Source of the DNA: an uncultured Lachnospiraceae bacterium
GTDB lineage: Bacteria > Bacillota > Clostridia > Lachnospirales > Lachnospiraceae
Length of the DNA stretch: 64,000 bases
NCBI GenBank assembly: GCA_945919795.1
Contig: CAMEJJ010000003.1
Span: 1-64,000 of the forward strand
Direction: 5' to 3'
Below are positions 16,976 through 26,658 of the stretch, piece after piece. Position 1 is the stretch's first letter. Every line of letters starts with the position of its first letter. Position numbers and translations under genes: made by a program. The notes under the pieces were generated by a model. It made no database searches and had not been told where the DNA came from. It saw only the letters and a list, made by a program, of their open reading frames with translations.

Positions 16976-18096
16976 ACAATATCCTTACCCTATTTATCAT
17001 TATATCCGTTTTGATTCTGCTGCCGGGTTTGCAGTCTGCTCCCAAAAAGGATTTTTTTGATAATCCGTTTCCGCTAACAGTAACAAAGGGCATGCAGGGA
17101 TATCTTGCATTTCTGGTTCTATTTCATCAGCTCTCGTTTCAGATAAATAAAATGCCTCTTTATAAAGGAAGATTGGACAGTTTTTCAGAAATCGGCGTTC
17201 TGATCGTCGGCTTTTACTTCTTCTTTTCCGGTTACGGGCTGATTGTGAGCGTAAATACCAAAAAAGAATACTTGAAAACTTTTTTAATCCGCAGAGTATT
17301 TACCGTCCTGGTTCCCTTTTTTCTCTGCAACTATGCCTACATGGTTACAACCCTGCTATGTGGAAACCAATATAGTACAAAGCAGCTGATCCTGGCCTTT
17401 TTCGGTGTCATTCTGTTAAACGACCACATGTGGTTTGCGGTTGAAATCATGCTGTTGTACGTTGTTTTTTTCCTGCTTTTTTCTTATGTTCCTTCTAAAA
17501 AACTGCGTTTTCTCTTCATGGGCTTATTTGTTGCCATCCTGATTATCGTGAGTTTTCTTCTTGGACATAATATGAATTCCGGTATCCAGATGAACTGGCT
17601 ACAGGGCGAATGGTGGTACAATACAACATTGCTTTTTTATCTGGGCATGCTGTTTGCCGAAACAAAAGAGCAGATTTTACCTTTTGTAAAAAAACATTAT
17701 ATTCCTCTGGTTCTTGTTTTTACCGTCCTGTTTTTTCTTTTCTGGAAACTGACCGGATATATGTTACAAAATCACGGTTATTGGACCGAGACAAAAGACA
17801 GCATGGGATATTTGGATAAACTCATGACTTTAGGCGTTCAGCTTCCGGCTGTTATCTGCTTTGAAATATTGCTGCTTTTGCTGTTTATGAAAGTTCATTT
17901 TCAGAATCGCACGTTGGAATTTCTCGGAAAGATATCTTTAGAGGTAATTCTGATTGAAAAGGTTTTTATGCTTTTATTGGAAGATATCTGTATACATGGG
18001 GACTATCGGTTGTACATTGTTTTGACTGTGCTCCTAACCATTATTGCAGCTACAATCATTAACCGCATCAAATTAATTGTTCTTGAGAAAAAGTAA
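16972..18096 (+). CDS. Acyltransferase 3 family membrane protein
   Basis: This 374-aa integral membrane protein has about ten hydrophobic helices. The family marker near residue 50 (AFLVLFHQLSFQ) carries the conserved histidine, and FYFFFSGYGLI at about 80-90 is typical of acyltransferase 3 proteins, which move acetyl or other acyl groups onto envelope sugars. It shares phrases with the acyltransferase part of the next protein (HMWxxxEI, QGEWWYN, LRHHGYWTE-like), so the two are probably duplicates. Substrate unknown. Confidence 0.83.
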   Translation: MNNILTLFIIISVLILLPGLQSAPKKDFFDNPFPLTVTKGMQGYLAFLVLFHQLSFQINKMPLYKGRLDSFSEIGVLIVGFYFFFSGYGLIVSVNTKKEYLKTFLIRRVFTVLVPFFLCNYAYMVTTLLCGNQYSTKQLILAFFGVILLNDHMWFAVEIMLLYVVFFLLFSYVPSKKLRFLFMGLFVAILIIVSFLLGHNMNSGIQMNWLQGEWWYNTTLLFYLGMLFAETKEQILPFVKKHYIPLVLVFTVLFFLFWKLTGYMLQNHGYWTETKDSMGYLDKLMTLGVQLPAVICFEILLLLLFMKVHFQNRTLEFLGKISLEVILIEKVFMLLLEDICIHGDYRLYIVLTVLLTIIAATIINRIKLIVLEKK

Positions 18097-18119
18097 AGTT
18101 TTTCTCGATTGGAGGCAGT

Positions 18120-20951
18120 ATGAAAACACTTATAAAATGGAATCCCACCACCATGGTTTCGTTTTTAATCATATGTATTTTGTCAATCCTTCTGACCGGC
18201 CACACCATTTCCGAGGAAAAATCCAAGCTCGGAAAGACCGTGTATTCCGCCGGCAATGCAATGACCTATGATGAAAAAATGGACGCCACCTTTTCTACTC
18301 CCAAAGACTGGAATCGTTTTTTTCAGGATACCAAAAACGGTCTTTCAAAATATTTGAAAGAATACCAAATGGAGCTTTTAGCAACGAGCAAAGAATGGGA
18401 CGAATACATAGAAGTCTATGTGCACGATGCCAGTCCCGATATGCCGAAGTCTTTGGAAAATGCTTCTGAACGTGAGCTTGCCTCATTTGAAGAAAAAGCA
18501 CTGGAGATCTTAAACAATCCTTCTGACACAAACTATTCGGTTTCCGCTGACAAAAAGCAGGAATACTTTTCAGGCAACAATGCTTTGTTCTTGAAATCAG
18601 TCTATCAGAGGGAAATAAGAAAAGATAAAGAATATGACATGGTCTTTGATTATATGACCATCAAGGACGGCTATATTCTTGAATTCTGTGGCTACCGGGT
18701 TGCCGATACCCCCGAAAAAGCAATCACAGGCAACAAGACTTTTGAAAAAAGGATGAATGCACTTGCAAATGGATTAGCATTTGGAGACACAACCGCACAA
18801 TACCGCAATGCCAAAGGCAATTCCAAGTGGGAAATCGTAAAAAGTTTTACATTCTCCATCTGGATTTTGATACTTCCGCTTTTATATATTCTTTTATGCG
18901 GTATGAAAGTATCCAGCTCTGACTACTATCCGGACGACATGACTTATGCAGTCCTGAAGAAAAAAGGCTTTTCCGATTCTGAAATATACTCCGCATGGCA
19001 AAAAGATCCGCTTGGACTTTCCCAGTCCAAATCCATCCTTGGTTTCTTTGCTGTAATCATTGTCCTTCATCATCTGGTTCAGACTATCGGTGTTGAAAAT
19101 GCAAGTATTTTTTCCTTTTTAGAAGATTTCGGTGTCTGTCTTGTTGGCGCATTTTTCTTCTTTTCAGGCTACGGATTGATTCGTAGTTTGCGTGAAAAGT
19201 CCGGTTATCTGAATGACTTTTTGAAAAAAAGACTTCCCGGAATCCTGATTCCGTTTTATGTGTGTACTCTAATCTTTTTTATTACAGGAATCATCACGCA
19301 TAAGAATTATGGATTATGGGAAAGCATAGGCTATCTTACCGGATGGATTTTATTGAATACCCATATGTGGTACATTGTCGAAATTGCTCTTTTTTACATT
19401 GTTTTTTATCTGATTTATAAACATGTCAAAAAGAAATCATCCGCCATCTTTTTCATGGCAATCTTTCTTGTCCTGTTTACGGCAGGCAGCCTGTCACTCT
19501 GCCATGGGAAGTATTGGTTTCAGGGGGAATGGTGGTATAATTCCAGCCTGCTTTTCTTAGTCGGAATTATCATGGGCGAATGGAAAGAGCCCATTTTATC
19601 TGCGATAAAGAAGCACTATAAAGTAGTTGTCGGTATATCCATTCCGGGCTTTATCCTGTTTTACCGGATAACCATGTATATGCTTCGGCACCATGGTTAT
19701 TGGACGGAAAATGCAGTTAGCAAAGGCTATCCTGACAAATGGATGACTTTTGCACCGCAGCTTTGCATGACATTTTTCTTTATCTGCTGCCTTGTATGCA
19801 TCCTGCTAAAGTGCAGGTTTGAAAATCCGGTCTTGTCATTTTTAGGCAAAGTTTCTTTGGAACTGTATCTGATTCACAATTTATTGATACAGAATTGTGA
19901 CTGGATTGTCGGAACCGGTCTTTACGTCATAGTCGTACTGATTGGCTCACTGATACTCGCCGGTCTGCTACATGCCTTGGATACGCGTATTCTGTGTCTG
20001 ATTTTCAAAAAACCTTTTCCAAAGAAAACCCGGAACGTAGAAGAGTTATACCAAAAATGCATCAGCCAGATAAATCGCATAAAACGCTCCTTAACCTATG
20101 CACGTAAACATCCACACAAAATTTTTGTACTGACTTTCCGCACGGTGGTATGTCTTGTGATTGCCGGGATTTCCATTTTCCCGATTTATGTTATATTCAT
20201 CAATTCCACAAGGACATCCAAAAGTCTGGTATCCGGTCTTTCCCTGATACCGGAAGGGCAGTTTATGAGCAATTTAGAAGGGGTTTTATCCTACGTGAAC
20301 TCCTTAAACTGCACCTTATTTGAAGCAGAGTTTTATTCGTTCATCATAGCGGCCGGTTCATGCCTATTAGCTGTTTATTTCGGAAGCATGTGTGCATATG
20401 GATTTGAACGTTTCCGTTTCAGCGGTCGGAAATGGTTGTGGCGAATCGTTCTTGCGGCAATGATGTTTTCACAGATTGCAAGCTCTGTCGGCTTTTACAT
20501 GCTGGTTTTAAAGCTGCATCTGTTAAATTCGTTCTTGCCGTTAATCATTCCTGCAGCGGCAACACCATCGGTTGTATTCTTTATGCGTATGTATTTAAGA
20601 ATCATTCCGTTAGAAAGTATTGTGGAAGCTGCCAGAATTGATGGTTGCCGGGAGCTTGGCATTTTCCATCGCATCATCCTGCCCTTGGTCAAGCCCGCAC
20701 TCTGCCTGCAGATTATTTTTACTTTTGTAACATTTTGGAATAATTCGTTTATGCATTCACTTGTGCTTCACGATCCAAAACTTAAAACAATTGCCATGTT
20801 TTTAAGCGTATTTACCGGTTCCAAAGGCGCTTCCGGAAATCCCGGAATTTATGTTTTGTTATTGCTTGCTACGCTTCCGCCTCTCATTGTCTATATTTTA
20901 TTTGCCAAAAATATTATGGGCAGGATTGTTTTAGGGGCTGTGAAGGAATAG
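18120..20951 (+). CDS. Fusion of acyltransferase 3 and MalG-type ABC permease
   Basis: This 943-aa protein joins three parts in one uninterrupted frame. Residues 1-270 have an N-terminal membrane helix, an extracellular domain of unknown type and a second helix. Residues about 300-620 are an acyltransferase 3 domain (IVLHHL, FFFSGYGLI, QGEWWYNSS). Residues about 660-943 are a full-length sugar ABC transporter permease of the MalG type, with the EAA loop EAARIDGCRELGIFHRIILP near 836 that docks the ATPase. No ATPase, partner permease or binding protein is encoded nearby. I know of no standard family with this order. The start follows GATTGGAGG. Confidence 0.85.
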   Translation: MKTLIKWNPTTMVSFLIICILSILLTGHTISEEKSKLGKTVYSAGNAMTYDEKMDATFSTPKDWNRFFQDTKNGLSKYLKEYQMELLATSKEWDEYIEVYVHDASPDMPKSLENASERELASFEEKALEILNNPSDTNYSVSADKKQEYFSGNNALFLKSVYQREIRKDKEYDMVFDYMTIKDGYILEFCGYRVADTPEKAITGNKTFEKRMNALANGLAFGDTTAQYRNAKGNSKWEIVKSFTFSIWILILPLLYILLCGMKVSSSDYYPDDMTYAVLKKKGFSDSEIYSAWQKDPLGLSQSKSILGFFAVIIVLHHLVQTIGVENASIFSFLEDFGVCLVGAFFFFSGYGLIRSLREKSGYLNDFLKKRLPGILIPFYVCTLIFFITGIITHKNYGLWESIGYLTGWILLNTHMWYIVEIALFYIVFYLIYKHVKKKSSAIFFMAIFLVLFTAGSLSLCHGKYWFQGEWWYNSSLLFLVGIIMGEWKEPILSAIKKHYKVVVGISIPGFILFYRITMYMLRHHGYWTENAVSKGYPDKWMTFAPQLCMTFFFICCLVCILLKCRFENPVLSFLGKVSLELYLIHNLLIQNCDWIVGTGLYVIVVLIGSLILAGLLHALDTRILCLIFKKPFPKKTRNVEELYQKCISQINRIKRSLTYARKHPHKIFVLTFRTVVCLVIAGISIFPIYVIFINSTRTSKSLVSGLSLIPEGQFMSNLEGVLSYVNSLNCTLFEAEFYSFIIAAGSCLLAVYFGSMCAYGFERFRFSGRKWLWRIVLAAMMFSQIASSVGFYMLVLKLHLLNSFLPLIIPAAATPSVVFFMRMYLRIIPLESIVEAARIDGCRELGIFHRIILPLVKPALCLQIIFTFVTFWNNSFMHSLVLHDPKLKTIAMFLSVFTGSKGASGNPGIYVLLLLATLPPLIVYILFAKNIMGRIVLGAVKE

Positions 20952-20974
20952 CTGATTTATACAATTTACTGACT

Positions 20975-21126
20975 TTGTGTGGCTGAGAAATTTGCATATT
21001 CTATCACAGACGCGTTCTCACTTGGATGACAACGTAACAGTACTAAATTCGCAATAAATTGCTCATTAAGTGCTGACGTTGTCATACAGTCTGTGAGTAG
21101 AATATACAAATTTCTCAGCCACACAA
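20975..21126. repeat. 152-bp fold-back element with perfect 20-bp terminal inverted repeats
   Basis: The ends TTGTGTGGCTGAGAAATTTG (20975-20994) and its exact complement (21107-21126) bound the element. A second inverted pair inside is ATGACAACGT (21026-21035) and ACGTTGTCAT (21076-21085). No coding capacity is seen. The left arm, read in reverse, matches the tails at 50411-50455 and 63672-63720 (GAGAACGCGTCTG and ATGCAAATTTC). The size and ends fit a MITE. Confidence 0.85.
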
Positions 21127-21161
21127 TCACAAAACAAAAAACTAATAAAGGAGTAAACGAG

Positions 21162-22247
21162 ATGAAAAAAGAAATAATACAAAAGCTATATGCAACATGT
21201 GCCATTTTCTCTTTATGCTGTGCCCTTTGCGCATGTTCTGCTACCACAGCAAATGACACGATTACAGATAACACTGTTGTATCTGATGAAGCAACCTCAG
21301 AATCCAATTCAGATGCAGTTTCCGACAAAAATACTGATGCGGCACCCTCCGCTGCTCCGGCAAAAAGAAAAAGCAGAAATCGTAAAAAAACAGAAGAACT
21401 TCCCAAAAAGGAATACTCTCCTGTTATGACCGAAAAAGAAATAGACAGTGTGCAAATCGGAACTCTCAGTGCTGACCATCCTTATTATCAGGAAGTCATC
21501 GGCATTGACCATGAATGTGCTGACTATATCAAAGAAATCAGCATCTATGATGAAGAAATTGATGATACATTTATCGTACATGTTTCATTACCGCCTAATT
21601 ATGATGAAAGCAAGGAATATCCCTTTGTAGTTATGACAGATGGCGTATGGCGGTTAAGCGACCATCCAGAGCTTAGACCCTTAATGGAAGATAATCAGAT
21701 TGAAGATGTGGTATTAGTTAGCATAGGCTACCCAAATGACTATGATTACGAATCCATCCGGGAACGGGATCTGGTAAAAGATCCTTACAGTTTTCTCCAT
21801 TTCATTGTGGATAATCTAATACCGTGTCTGAAAGAAAACTATTCCTTATCAGACGAAAACACAACCTTTACCGGTCATTCTTATGGTGGATACTTTGCCT
21901 TTTTCACACTGTTTCACAGTGATGATATCGCAAAAGGTACCTTTGAAAACTATTACATCGGAAGTCCTTCTTTCCAGGCTTATACCGGCACCAGTTTCAT
22001 CAAAGATCACGAAAAGCAATACTTCGAACGAACACAATCTCTTCCTGCCAACGTTTACATTACAGTCGGTGGCGATGAAAATGACCAGATGAAAAACAAT
22101 GCCGAATCTTTCATCGAAGTATTGGAAGAAAGAAATTATGAAGGGCTTACCATTTCCTACGAAATCATCGATGGTTATGATCACAACACGGTGTTTAAAC
22201 CTTCCATTAAAAATACACTTTTACGATTTTATTCTGTTGAAAATTAA
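21162..22247 (+). CDS. Putative esterase lipoprotein (alpha/beta hydrolase)
   Basis: This 361-aa secreted protein has a lipoprotein signal peptide ending in a lipobox (LCALCAC; lipidated Cys about residue 24), an acidic Ser/Thr-rich linker, then an esterase domain like enterochelin esterase or esterase D. The nucleophile elbow is GHSYGGYF, and YDHNT near the C-terminus supplies a candidate catalytic histidine. The frame is open upstream into the fold-back element, but AAAGGAG before 21162 decides the start. Likely acts on an ester at the cell surface; substrate unknown. Confidence 0.88.
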   Translation: MKKEIIQKLYATCAIFSLCCALCACSATTANDTITDNTVVSDEATSESNSDAVSDKNTDAAPSAAPAKRKSRNRKKTEELPKKEYSPVMTEKEIDSVQIGTLSADHPYYQEVIGIDHECADYIKEISIYDEEIDDTFIVHVSLPPNYDESKEYPFVVMTDGVWRLSDHPELRPLMEDNQIEDVVLVSIGYPNDYDYESIRERDLVKDPYSFLHFIVDNLIPCLKENYSLSDENTTFTGHSYGGYFAFFTLFHSDDIAKGTFENYYIGSPSFQAYTGTSFIKDHEKQYFERTQSLPANVYITVGGDENDQMKNNAESFIEVLEERNYEGLTISYEIIDGYDHNTVFKPSIKNTLLRFYSVEN

Positions 22248-22280
22248 TTTTCTTATATCTTTTCCAATATTCTAGGTGCC

Positions 22281-22418
22281 TCATTCGTCTTTCGACAGAT
22301 GAGGCACTTCCTTTTCTTTTTTCTTTGAAGTAAAAAATCCTCGTTCCATCCACCAACCCCAAATTCCTGCTGCCAGCGCAACAACACATAATACTCCTAC
22401 AAAAATATTCTCACCCAT
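22281..22418 (-). CDS. Possible 45-aa single-helix membrane protein
   Basis: The frame opens MGENIFVGVLCVVALAAG, a clear membrane helix of about 20 residues, then GWWMERGFF and a charged tail rich in Lys and Glu. The composition is that of a real small membrane protein, not of random frame. The ribosome site is weak (GCAGAG). A 14-codon frame with a better site ends 5 bp before the ATG, so translation could be coupled. Not recognised as a known family. Confidence 0.4.
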   Translation of the reverse strand: MGENIFVGVLCVVALAAGIWGWWMERGFFTSKKKEKEVPHLSKDE

Positions 22419-22641
22419 AGTTTACTCTGCAATTGAATCATCTGTTTTTGTGATAATCCATTGCATTTCGTCTGCTCCCTTCTTAATAACTTTCATATTA
22501 TCATCGTAGCAGATAGGGCAGGCACTTCCTATTTATATTCCGTTAAGATTTTGCCTTATGCTGTATATTTTTTGTATATACCTTCAAGATAAACTCAGAA
22601 AACATTGCATTTCATACCTATAAAGGACAGACGACTGACAA

Positions 22642-22700
22642 AAAAGGAACTGTTTCCTTCAATCATGCTTTGTGCATCCAAAAAGACAACAGTTCCTTTT
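22642..22700. terminator. Bidirectional terminator between the esterase and fucO
   Basis: A 13-bp perfect stem (AAAAGGAACTGTT, 33-nt loop, complement) lies between the two convergent genes, with a T-run after it in the minus direction for the fucO transcript. Confidence 0.65.
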
Positions 22701-22786
22701 CTTTATTTATATGTTTTCTTTATAAATAATAACCCCATGATACCAACGGATTGCAAGTTTGACCTTTTGCCCCTGGTATCAAAATA

Positions 22787-23935
22787 TTAAATCAGAGATT
22801 CATACAGTTTCGTAATATCTTCCACACTGGTTTCCTTTGGATTACCCGGTCTGCACGCGTCATCATAAGCGGATTGTGCCAGGAAGGGAATATCCTCTTT
22901 CTTTACGATTTCCTTCAAGTCTGCCGGAATTCCTACATCGATGGAAAGCTGTTTAACTGCATCGATAGCTGCCTTACGGTATTCTTCCTGAGACATGGAA
23001 TCTACACCCTCAACACCCATTGCTCTGGCAATTTCACGATATTTATCTCCGGTTGCTTCTGCGTTATATTCCATAACTGTAGGAAGAATAATTGCATTTG
23101 CAACACCGTGTGGTGTATCATAAAGCGCTCCCAAAGGATGTGCCATAGAGTGAACAATGCCTAATCCTACATTGGAAAATCCCATACCGGCAACATACTG
23201 TCCCAAAGCCATATCGGCTCTTCCTTCCGGTGTATTTGCTACCGCACCTCTTAATGAACGGGAAATGATCTCGATTGCTTTTAAATGGAACATATCGGAT
23301 AACTCCCATGCTCCTGCTGTAATATATCCCTCAATCGCATGCGTCAGAGCATCCATACCGGTTGCAGCCGTCAATCCTTTCGGCATAGATGACATCATAT
23401 CCGGATCTACAAATGCAACCACCGGAATATCCTTCGGATCTACGCATACCATTTTACGATTTTTTTCCACATCGGTAATAACGTAGTTGATAGTCACTTC
23501 TGCAGCAGTTCCTGCTGTAGTCGGCACTGCAAAAATCGGAACACTCTTATTTTTTGTGGGTGCCACACCCTCTAAGCTTACTACATCAGCAAAATCGGGA
23601 TTGTTAATAATAATGCCGATTGCTTTGGCAGTATCCATGGAAGAACCACCACCGATTGCAATGATATAATCTGCACCGGATTTTTTGTAAGCCTCAACAC
23701 CGGTCTGTACATTTTCAATGGTTGGATTGGGCTTAATATTGGAATATAACTCATATGTAAGTCCTGCATCATCCAATACTTTCAATACCTTGCCGGTCAC
23801 GCCGAATTTCACCAGATCCGGATCGGAACATACAAATGCCTTTCCAAAATTTCTTCCTTTTGCTTCAGTTGCAATATCGTTGATTGCGCCTGCTCCATGA
23901 TAGGATGTTTCATTCAATACAAATCTGTTTGCCAT
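22787..23935 (-). CDS. fucO: Iron-dependent lactaldehyde reductase / 1,2-propanediol dehydrogenase
   Basis: This 382-aa group III alcohol dehydrogenase reduces L-lactaldehyde to 1,2-propanediol with NADH during fucose or rhamnose fermentation. It resembles E. coli FucO along its whole length, including IAIGGGSSMDTAKAIGI (nucleotide loop), PTTAGTAAEVTINYVITD, and the iron ligands in DALTHAIEGYI, HSMAHPLGA and YDTPHGVANA. A monocistronic gene with AAAGGAGGAAGG before the ATG. Other alcohols are possible substrates; no fucose catabolic gene is seen nearby. Confidence 0.88.
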   Translation of the reverse strand: MANRFVLNETSYHGAGAINDIATEAKGRNFGKAFVCSDPDLVKFGVTGKVLKVLDDAGLTYELYSNIKPNPTIENVQTGVEAYKKSGADYIIAIGGGSSMDTAKAIGIIINNPDFADVVSLEGVAPTKNKSVPIFAVPTTAGTAAEVTINYVITDVEKNRKMVCVDPKDIPVVAFVDPDMMSSMPKGLTAATGMDALTHAIEGYITAGAWELSDMFHLKAIEIISRSLRGAVANTPEGRADMALGQYVAGMGFSNVGLGIVHSMAHPLGALYDTPHGVANAIILPTVMEYNAEATGDKYREIARAMGVEGVDSMSQEEYRKAAIDAVKQLSIDVGIPADLKEIVKKEDIPFLAQSAYDDACRPGNPKETSVEDITKLYESLI

Positions 23936-24053
23936 AACCTTCCTCCTTTTAAATTACATAATTTTTTACCTTCTACTGATATTTTCAGCTACTTTTATTA
24001 TACCTTGTCCAAAGAATTTTTCCTATAAAATTTTTGTAAAAAGAGAATAAAAG

Positions 24054-24088
24054 AAAAGAATGCTCCCGAATAACAGAAGCACTCTTTT
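24054..24088 (-). terminator. Terminator downstream of the UvrA-like gene
   Basis: AAAAGAATGCT pairs imperfectly with AGCACTCTTTT across a short loop, followed on the minus strand by a T-rich tail. It lies between the uvrA-like stop and fucO. Confidence 0.55.
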
Positions 24089-24202
24089 ATCAAAATCTCA
24101 CAATTACCGCTGTGTAATTATCATTATTTGCATTTTTAGCCGTCTTTGCCCTTTTCTTCCAACATGTTCTATATATCACACAGATTTACTTGTGTCAACT
24201 AT

Positions 24203-26440
24203 CTAACTTTTTCTTAAGTATTTTGCGGTAATCGTAGTACCGTTGTCCATCATTTCTTTCGGCGTTCCCGTAAATACAATCTGCCCTCCTTTGGTTCCGC
24301 CATCCGGACCAACATCAATCAGATAATCAGCCAGTTTCATAACATCCGTATTGTGCTCAATCACAATTACTGTATTTCCTTTATCCACAATGTATTCCAA
24401 AATCTCCATGACTTTTTTGATGTCAGAAGCATGCAGACCGGTCGTAGGCTCATCCAGAATATAAATATTGCCTTTCTTTTTGATATTCTGCGCTAACTTT
24501 ACCCTCTGTCTTTCTCCACCTGAAAACGTAGACAAAGGCTGTCCGAGTGAAAGATAGGATAGTCCCACCTGCATGAGTGCATCCAGCTTTTCCATGATTT
24601 TTTTATTTCCGGAAAAGAATTCGCAGGCATCCTCCACACTCATATTCAAAATTTCTACAATGTTTTTCCCTTTATAAGTATAAGATCTTGCCTCATCACT
24701 ATACCTTGTTCCCTGACAGCTTTCACATTCCGTCGTAACAGGATCCATAAAAACAAGCTCTGTGGTAATAAATCCCCTGCCTTTGCAAGCAGGGCAGGCG
24801 CCTTTTCCATTAAATGTAAACAAGCTGTCACTGACATTGTTTTCTTTAGCAAATACCTTTCTGATTTCATCAAAAAATCCCATAAAGGTACAAATCGTCG
24901 AACGTCCGGTTGCCGTTATGGCACTCTGATCTATCAACACAACCTGATCGGCATACTGTTTTGCAAATACATCCCGGATAAGGGATGATTTTCCGCTTCC
25001 CGCAACACCGGTTATCACCGTCAGTATTCCAAGCGGAATATCAACATCCACATTTTTTAAGTTGTGAAGATTCGCACCCCGTATGGGTAAAAATCCTTTT
25101 GGCATACGAACTTTCTCTTTTACTTTCGTCTCTTCGCAAAGCGCTTTTCCGGTTCTCGTATCACTCAACAGCAACGCTTCATAGCTTCCCTGGAATAAAA
25201 TCTGTCCACCATTTTTTCCGGCAAGCGGTCCAATATCAATCACTTCATCCGCGATACTGATAATATCCTTATCGTGTTCCACTACCAGAACCGTATTTCC
25301 CTTATCCCGCAGATTTTTTAGTAACCGCGACATTCTGTGAACATCTCTCGGATGCATACCGGTACTTGGCTCATCAAATATATAAATCATTCCGCATAAA
25401 GAACTGCCCATATATCTGACCAGTTTTAATCTTTGTGCCTCGCCTCCGGAAAGCGTAGAACTTTCTCGGTTCATACTAAGATAAGGAAGCCCGATATCAA
25501 TCATCCGATCTAATGAAGCCGTAAGCTGTGCCACAATGGAAACAGCCCTTGGATCATCTATTTTCTCCAGTTCTTCGCGAAGTGTTGAAAATTCCATTTC
25601 ACACATTTCCGCAATATTATGTCCATGAATCCGGCAGGATAATGTCGTATCGTTCAGTCTTTTTCCTTTGCAGTCCGGACACTCACACTCATACAAAAAC
25701 TGAGCGATTTTCTTTAATGTATAATCGTTCTGCTCTTCCGGTCCCTTCATTAAGACCAGTCTTTTAAACTGTTTATAGACACCTTCTACCTTTTTATCTA
25801 CTCGCTCGCCATCCATGGTCCAGCTGCCATATAACAGAAAATTCTGCTCTTTTTCTGATAAATCCTTCCATTTGACATCTGTTCTGAAATACTCCGGTTT
25901 TCGATACACCTTCCAGTAATATTTGCCCGGTCCAAAGGCAGGCAGCAGAAAACAACCTTCGTCAAACGATTTTTCCTCATCAATTATGTTATGAACATCA
26001 AAATCCATGATTTTTCCGATACCGGCACAGGTCGGACACATACCATTCGGATTGTTAAAAGAAAAATAAGAAGCCGGACCAATGGAAGGCTGTCCAATTC
26101 TCGAAAACAAAAGTCGCAATGCTGAATACATGTCACTAATGGTTCCGACTGTTGACCTCGCATTTCCGCCAAGTCTGCTCTGATCAATAATCACAGAAGG
26201 ATTTAGATTTTCTATCGACTCAACATTTGGCTTTTCATATTTGGGAAGTCTGCCCCTGATCCACGCCGAATAGGTCTCATTCATCTGTCTTTGACTTTCC
26301 GCAGCAATTGTATCAAATACAATGCTTGATTTTCCGGAGCCGGAGACACCTGTAAATACGACAATCTTATTTTTGGGAATATCCAAAGATATATTTTTTA
26401 AATTATTTTGTTTTAATCCTCTGATTTTAATTGCTTCCAT
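24203..26440 (-). CDS. UvrA-like ABC ATPase (short, UvrA2 type)
   Basis: This 745-aa protein has the two ABC ATPase halves of excinuclease subunit UvrA: Walker A TGVSGSGKSS at residues 31-40 and GVAGSGKSS near residue 490, with signature loops STLSGGEAQRLKL and STFSGGERQRVKL. Zinc-finger Cys pairs are present (CPTCAGIGK and CPACKGRG). It is about 200 residues shorter than housekeeping UvrA and seems to lack the UvrB-binding insertion, as in UvrA2 proteins linked to drug tolerance or resistance in some bacteria. A role in DNA damage or drug self-protection is inferred. Confidence 0.88.
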   Translation of the reverse strand: MEAIKIRGLKQNNLKNISLDIPKNKIVVFTGVSGSGKSSIVFDTIAAESQRQMNETYSAWIRGRLPKYEKPNVESIENLNPSVIIDQSRLGGNARSTVGTISDMYSALRLLFSRIGQPSIGPASYFSFNNPNGMCPTCAGIGKIMDFDVHNIIDEEKSFDEGCFLLPAFGPGKYYWKVYRKPEYFRTDVKWKDLSEKEQNFLLYGSWTMDGERVDKKVEGVYKQFKRLVLMKGPEEQNDYTLKKIAQFLYECECPDCKGKRLNDTTLSCRIHGHNIAEMCEMEFSTLREELEKIDDPRAVSIVAQLTASLDRMIDIGLPYLSMNRESSTLSGGEAQRLKLVRYMGSSLCGMIYIFDEPSTGMHPRDVHRMSRLLKNLRDKGNTVLVVEHDKDIISIADEVIDIGPLAGKNGGQILFQGSYEALLLSDTRTGKALCEETKVKEKVRMPKGFLPIRGANLHNLKNVDVDIPLGILTVITGVAGSGKSSLIRDVFAKQYADQVVLIDQSAITATGRSTICTFMGFFDEIRKVFAKENNVSDSLFTFNGKGACPACKGRGFITTELVFMDPVTTECESCQGTRYSDEARSYTYKGKNIVEILNMSVEDACEFFSGNKKIMEKLDALMQVGLSYLSLGQPLSTFSGGERQRVKLAQNIKKKGNIYILDEPTTGLHASDIKKVMEILEYIVDKGNTVIVIEHNTDVMKLADYLIDVGPDGGTKGGQIVFTGTPKEMMDNGTTITAKYLRKS

Positions 26441-26658
26441 TTGTTCCTCTTTTCTTTTTTTGTTCCTTTTTATTTTTCTTTTCCGATTTTGCTTTCCTAT
26501 CTTTTACATTTTTTCTTTCCCAAAATCTCGTTCCTCTGTTCTTTCCGATTTTTCTACTCCTATTTTTCCCTATATCATTATAGACACTTACCCAAGGGGG
26601 AGAGTCAAGAAAAATTTTCTCTCCCTTCTTTTCATAGAATTGTATACACTATTTTTAC

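Larger units (their letters stand above)
22248..22786. other. Intergenic region with a small frame and a terminator
   Basis: A possible 45-aa membrane protein lies at 22281-22418 on the minus strand, preceded by a very short frame at about 22424-22468 with its own GAAGGGAG site. A terminator lies at 22642-22700. TGATACCA and TGGTATCA form an inverted repeat near 22739-22780. The rest has no recognisable feature. Confidence 0.5.

Noticed and set aside
20966-21406. 146-codon minus-strand frame over the fold-back element and esterase start
   Set aside because: It is antisense to the lipoprotein signal and linker of the esterase and crosses the inverted repeat; no ribosome site or family match.
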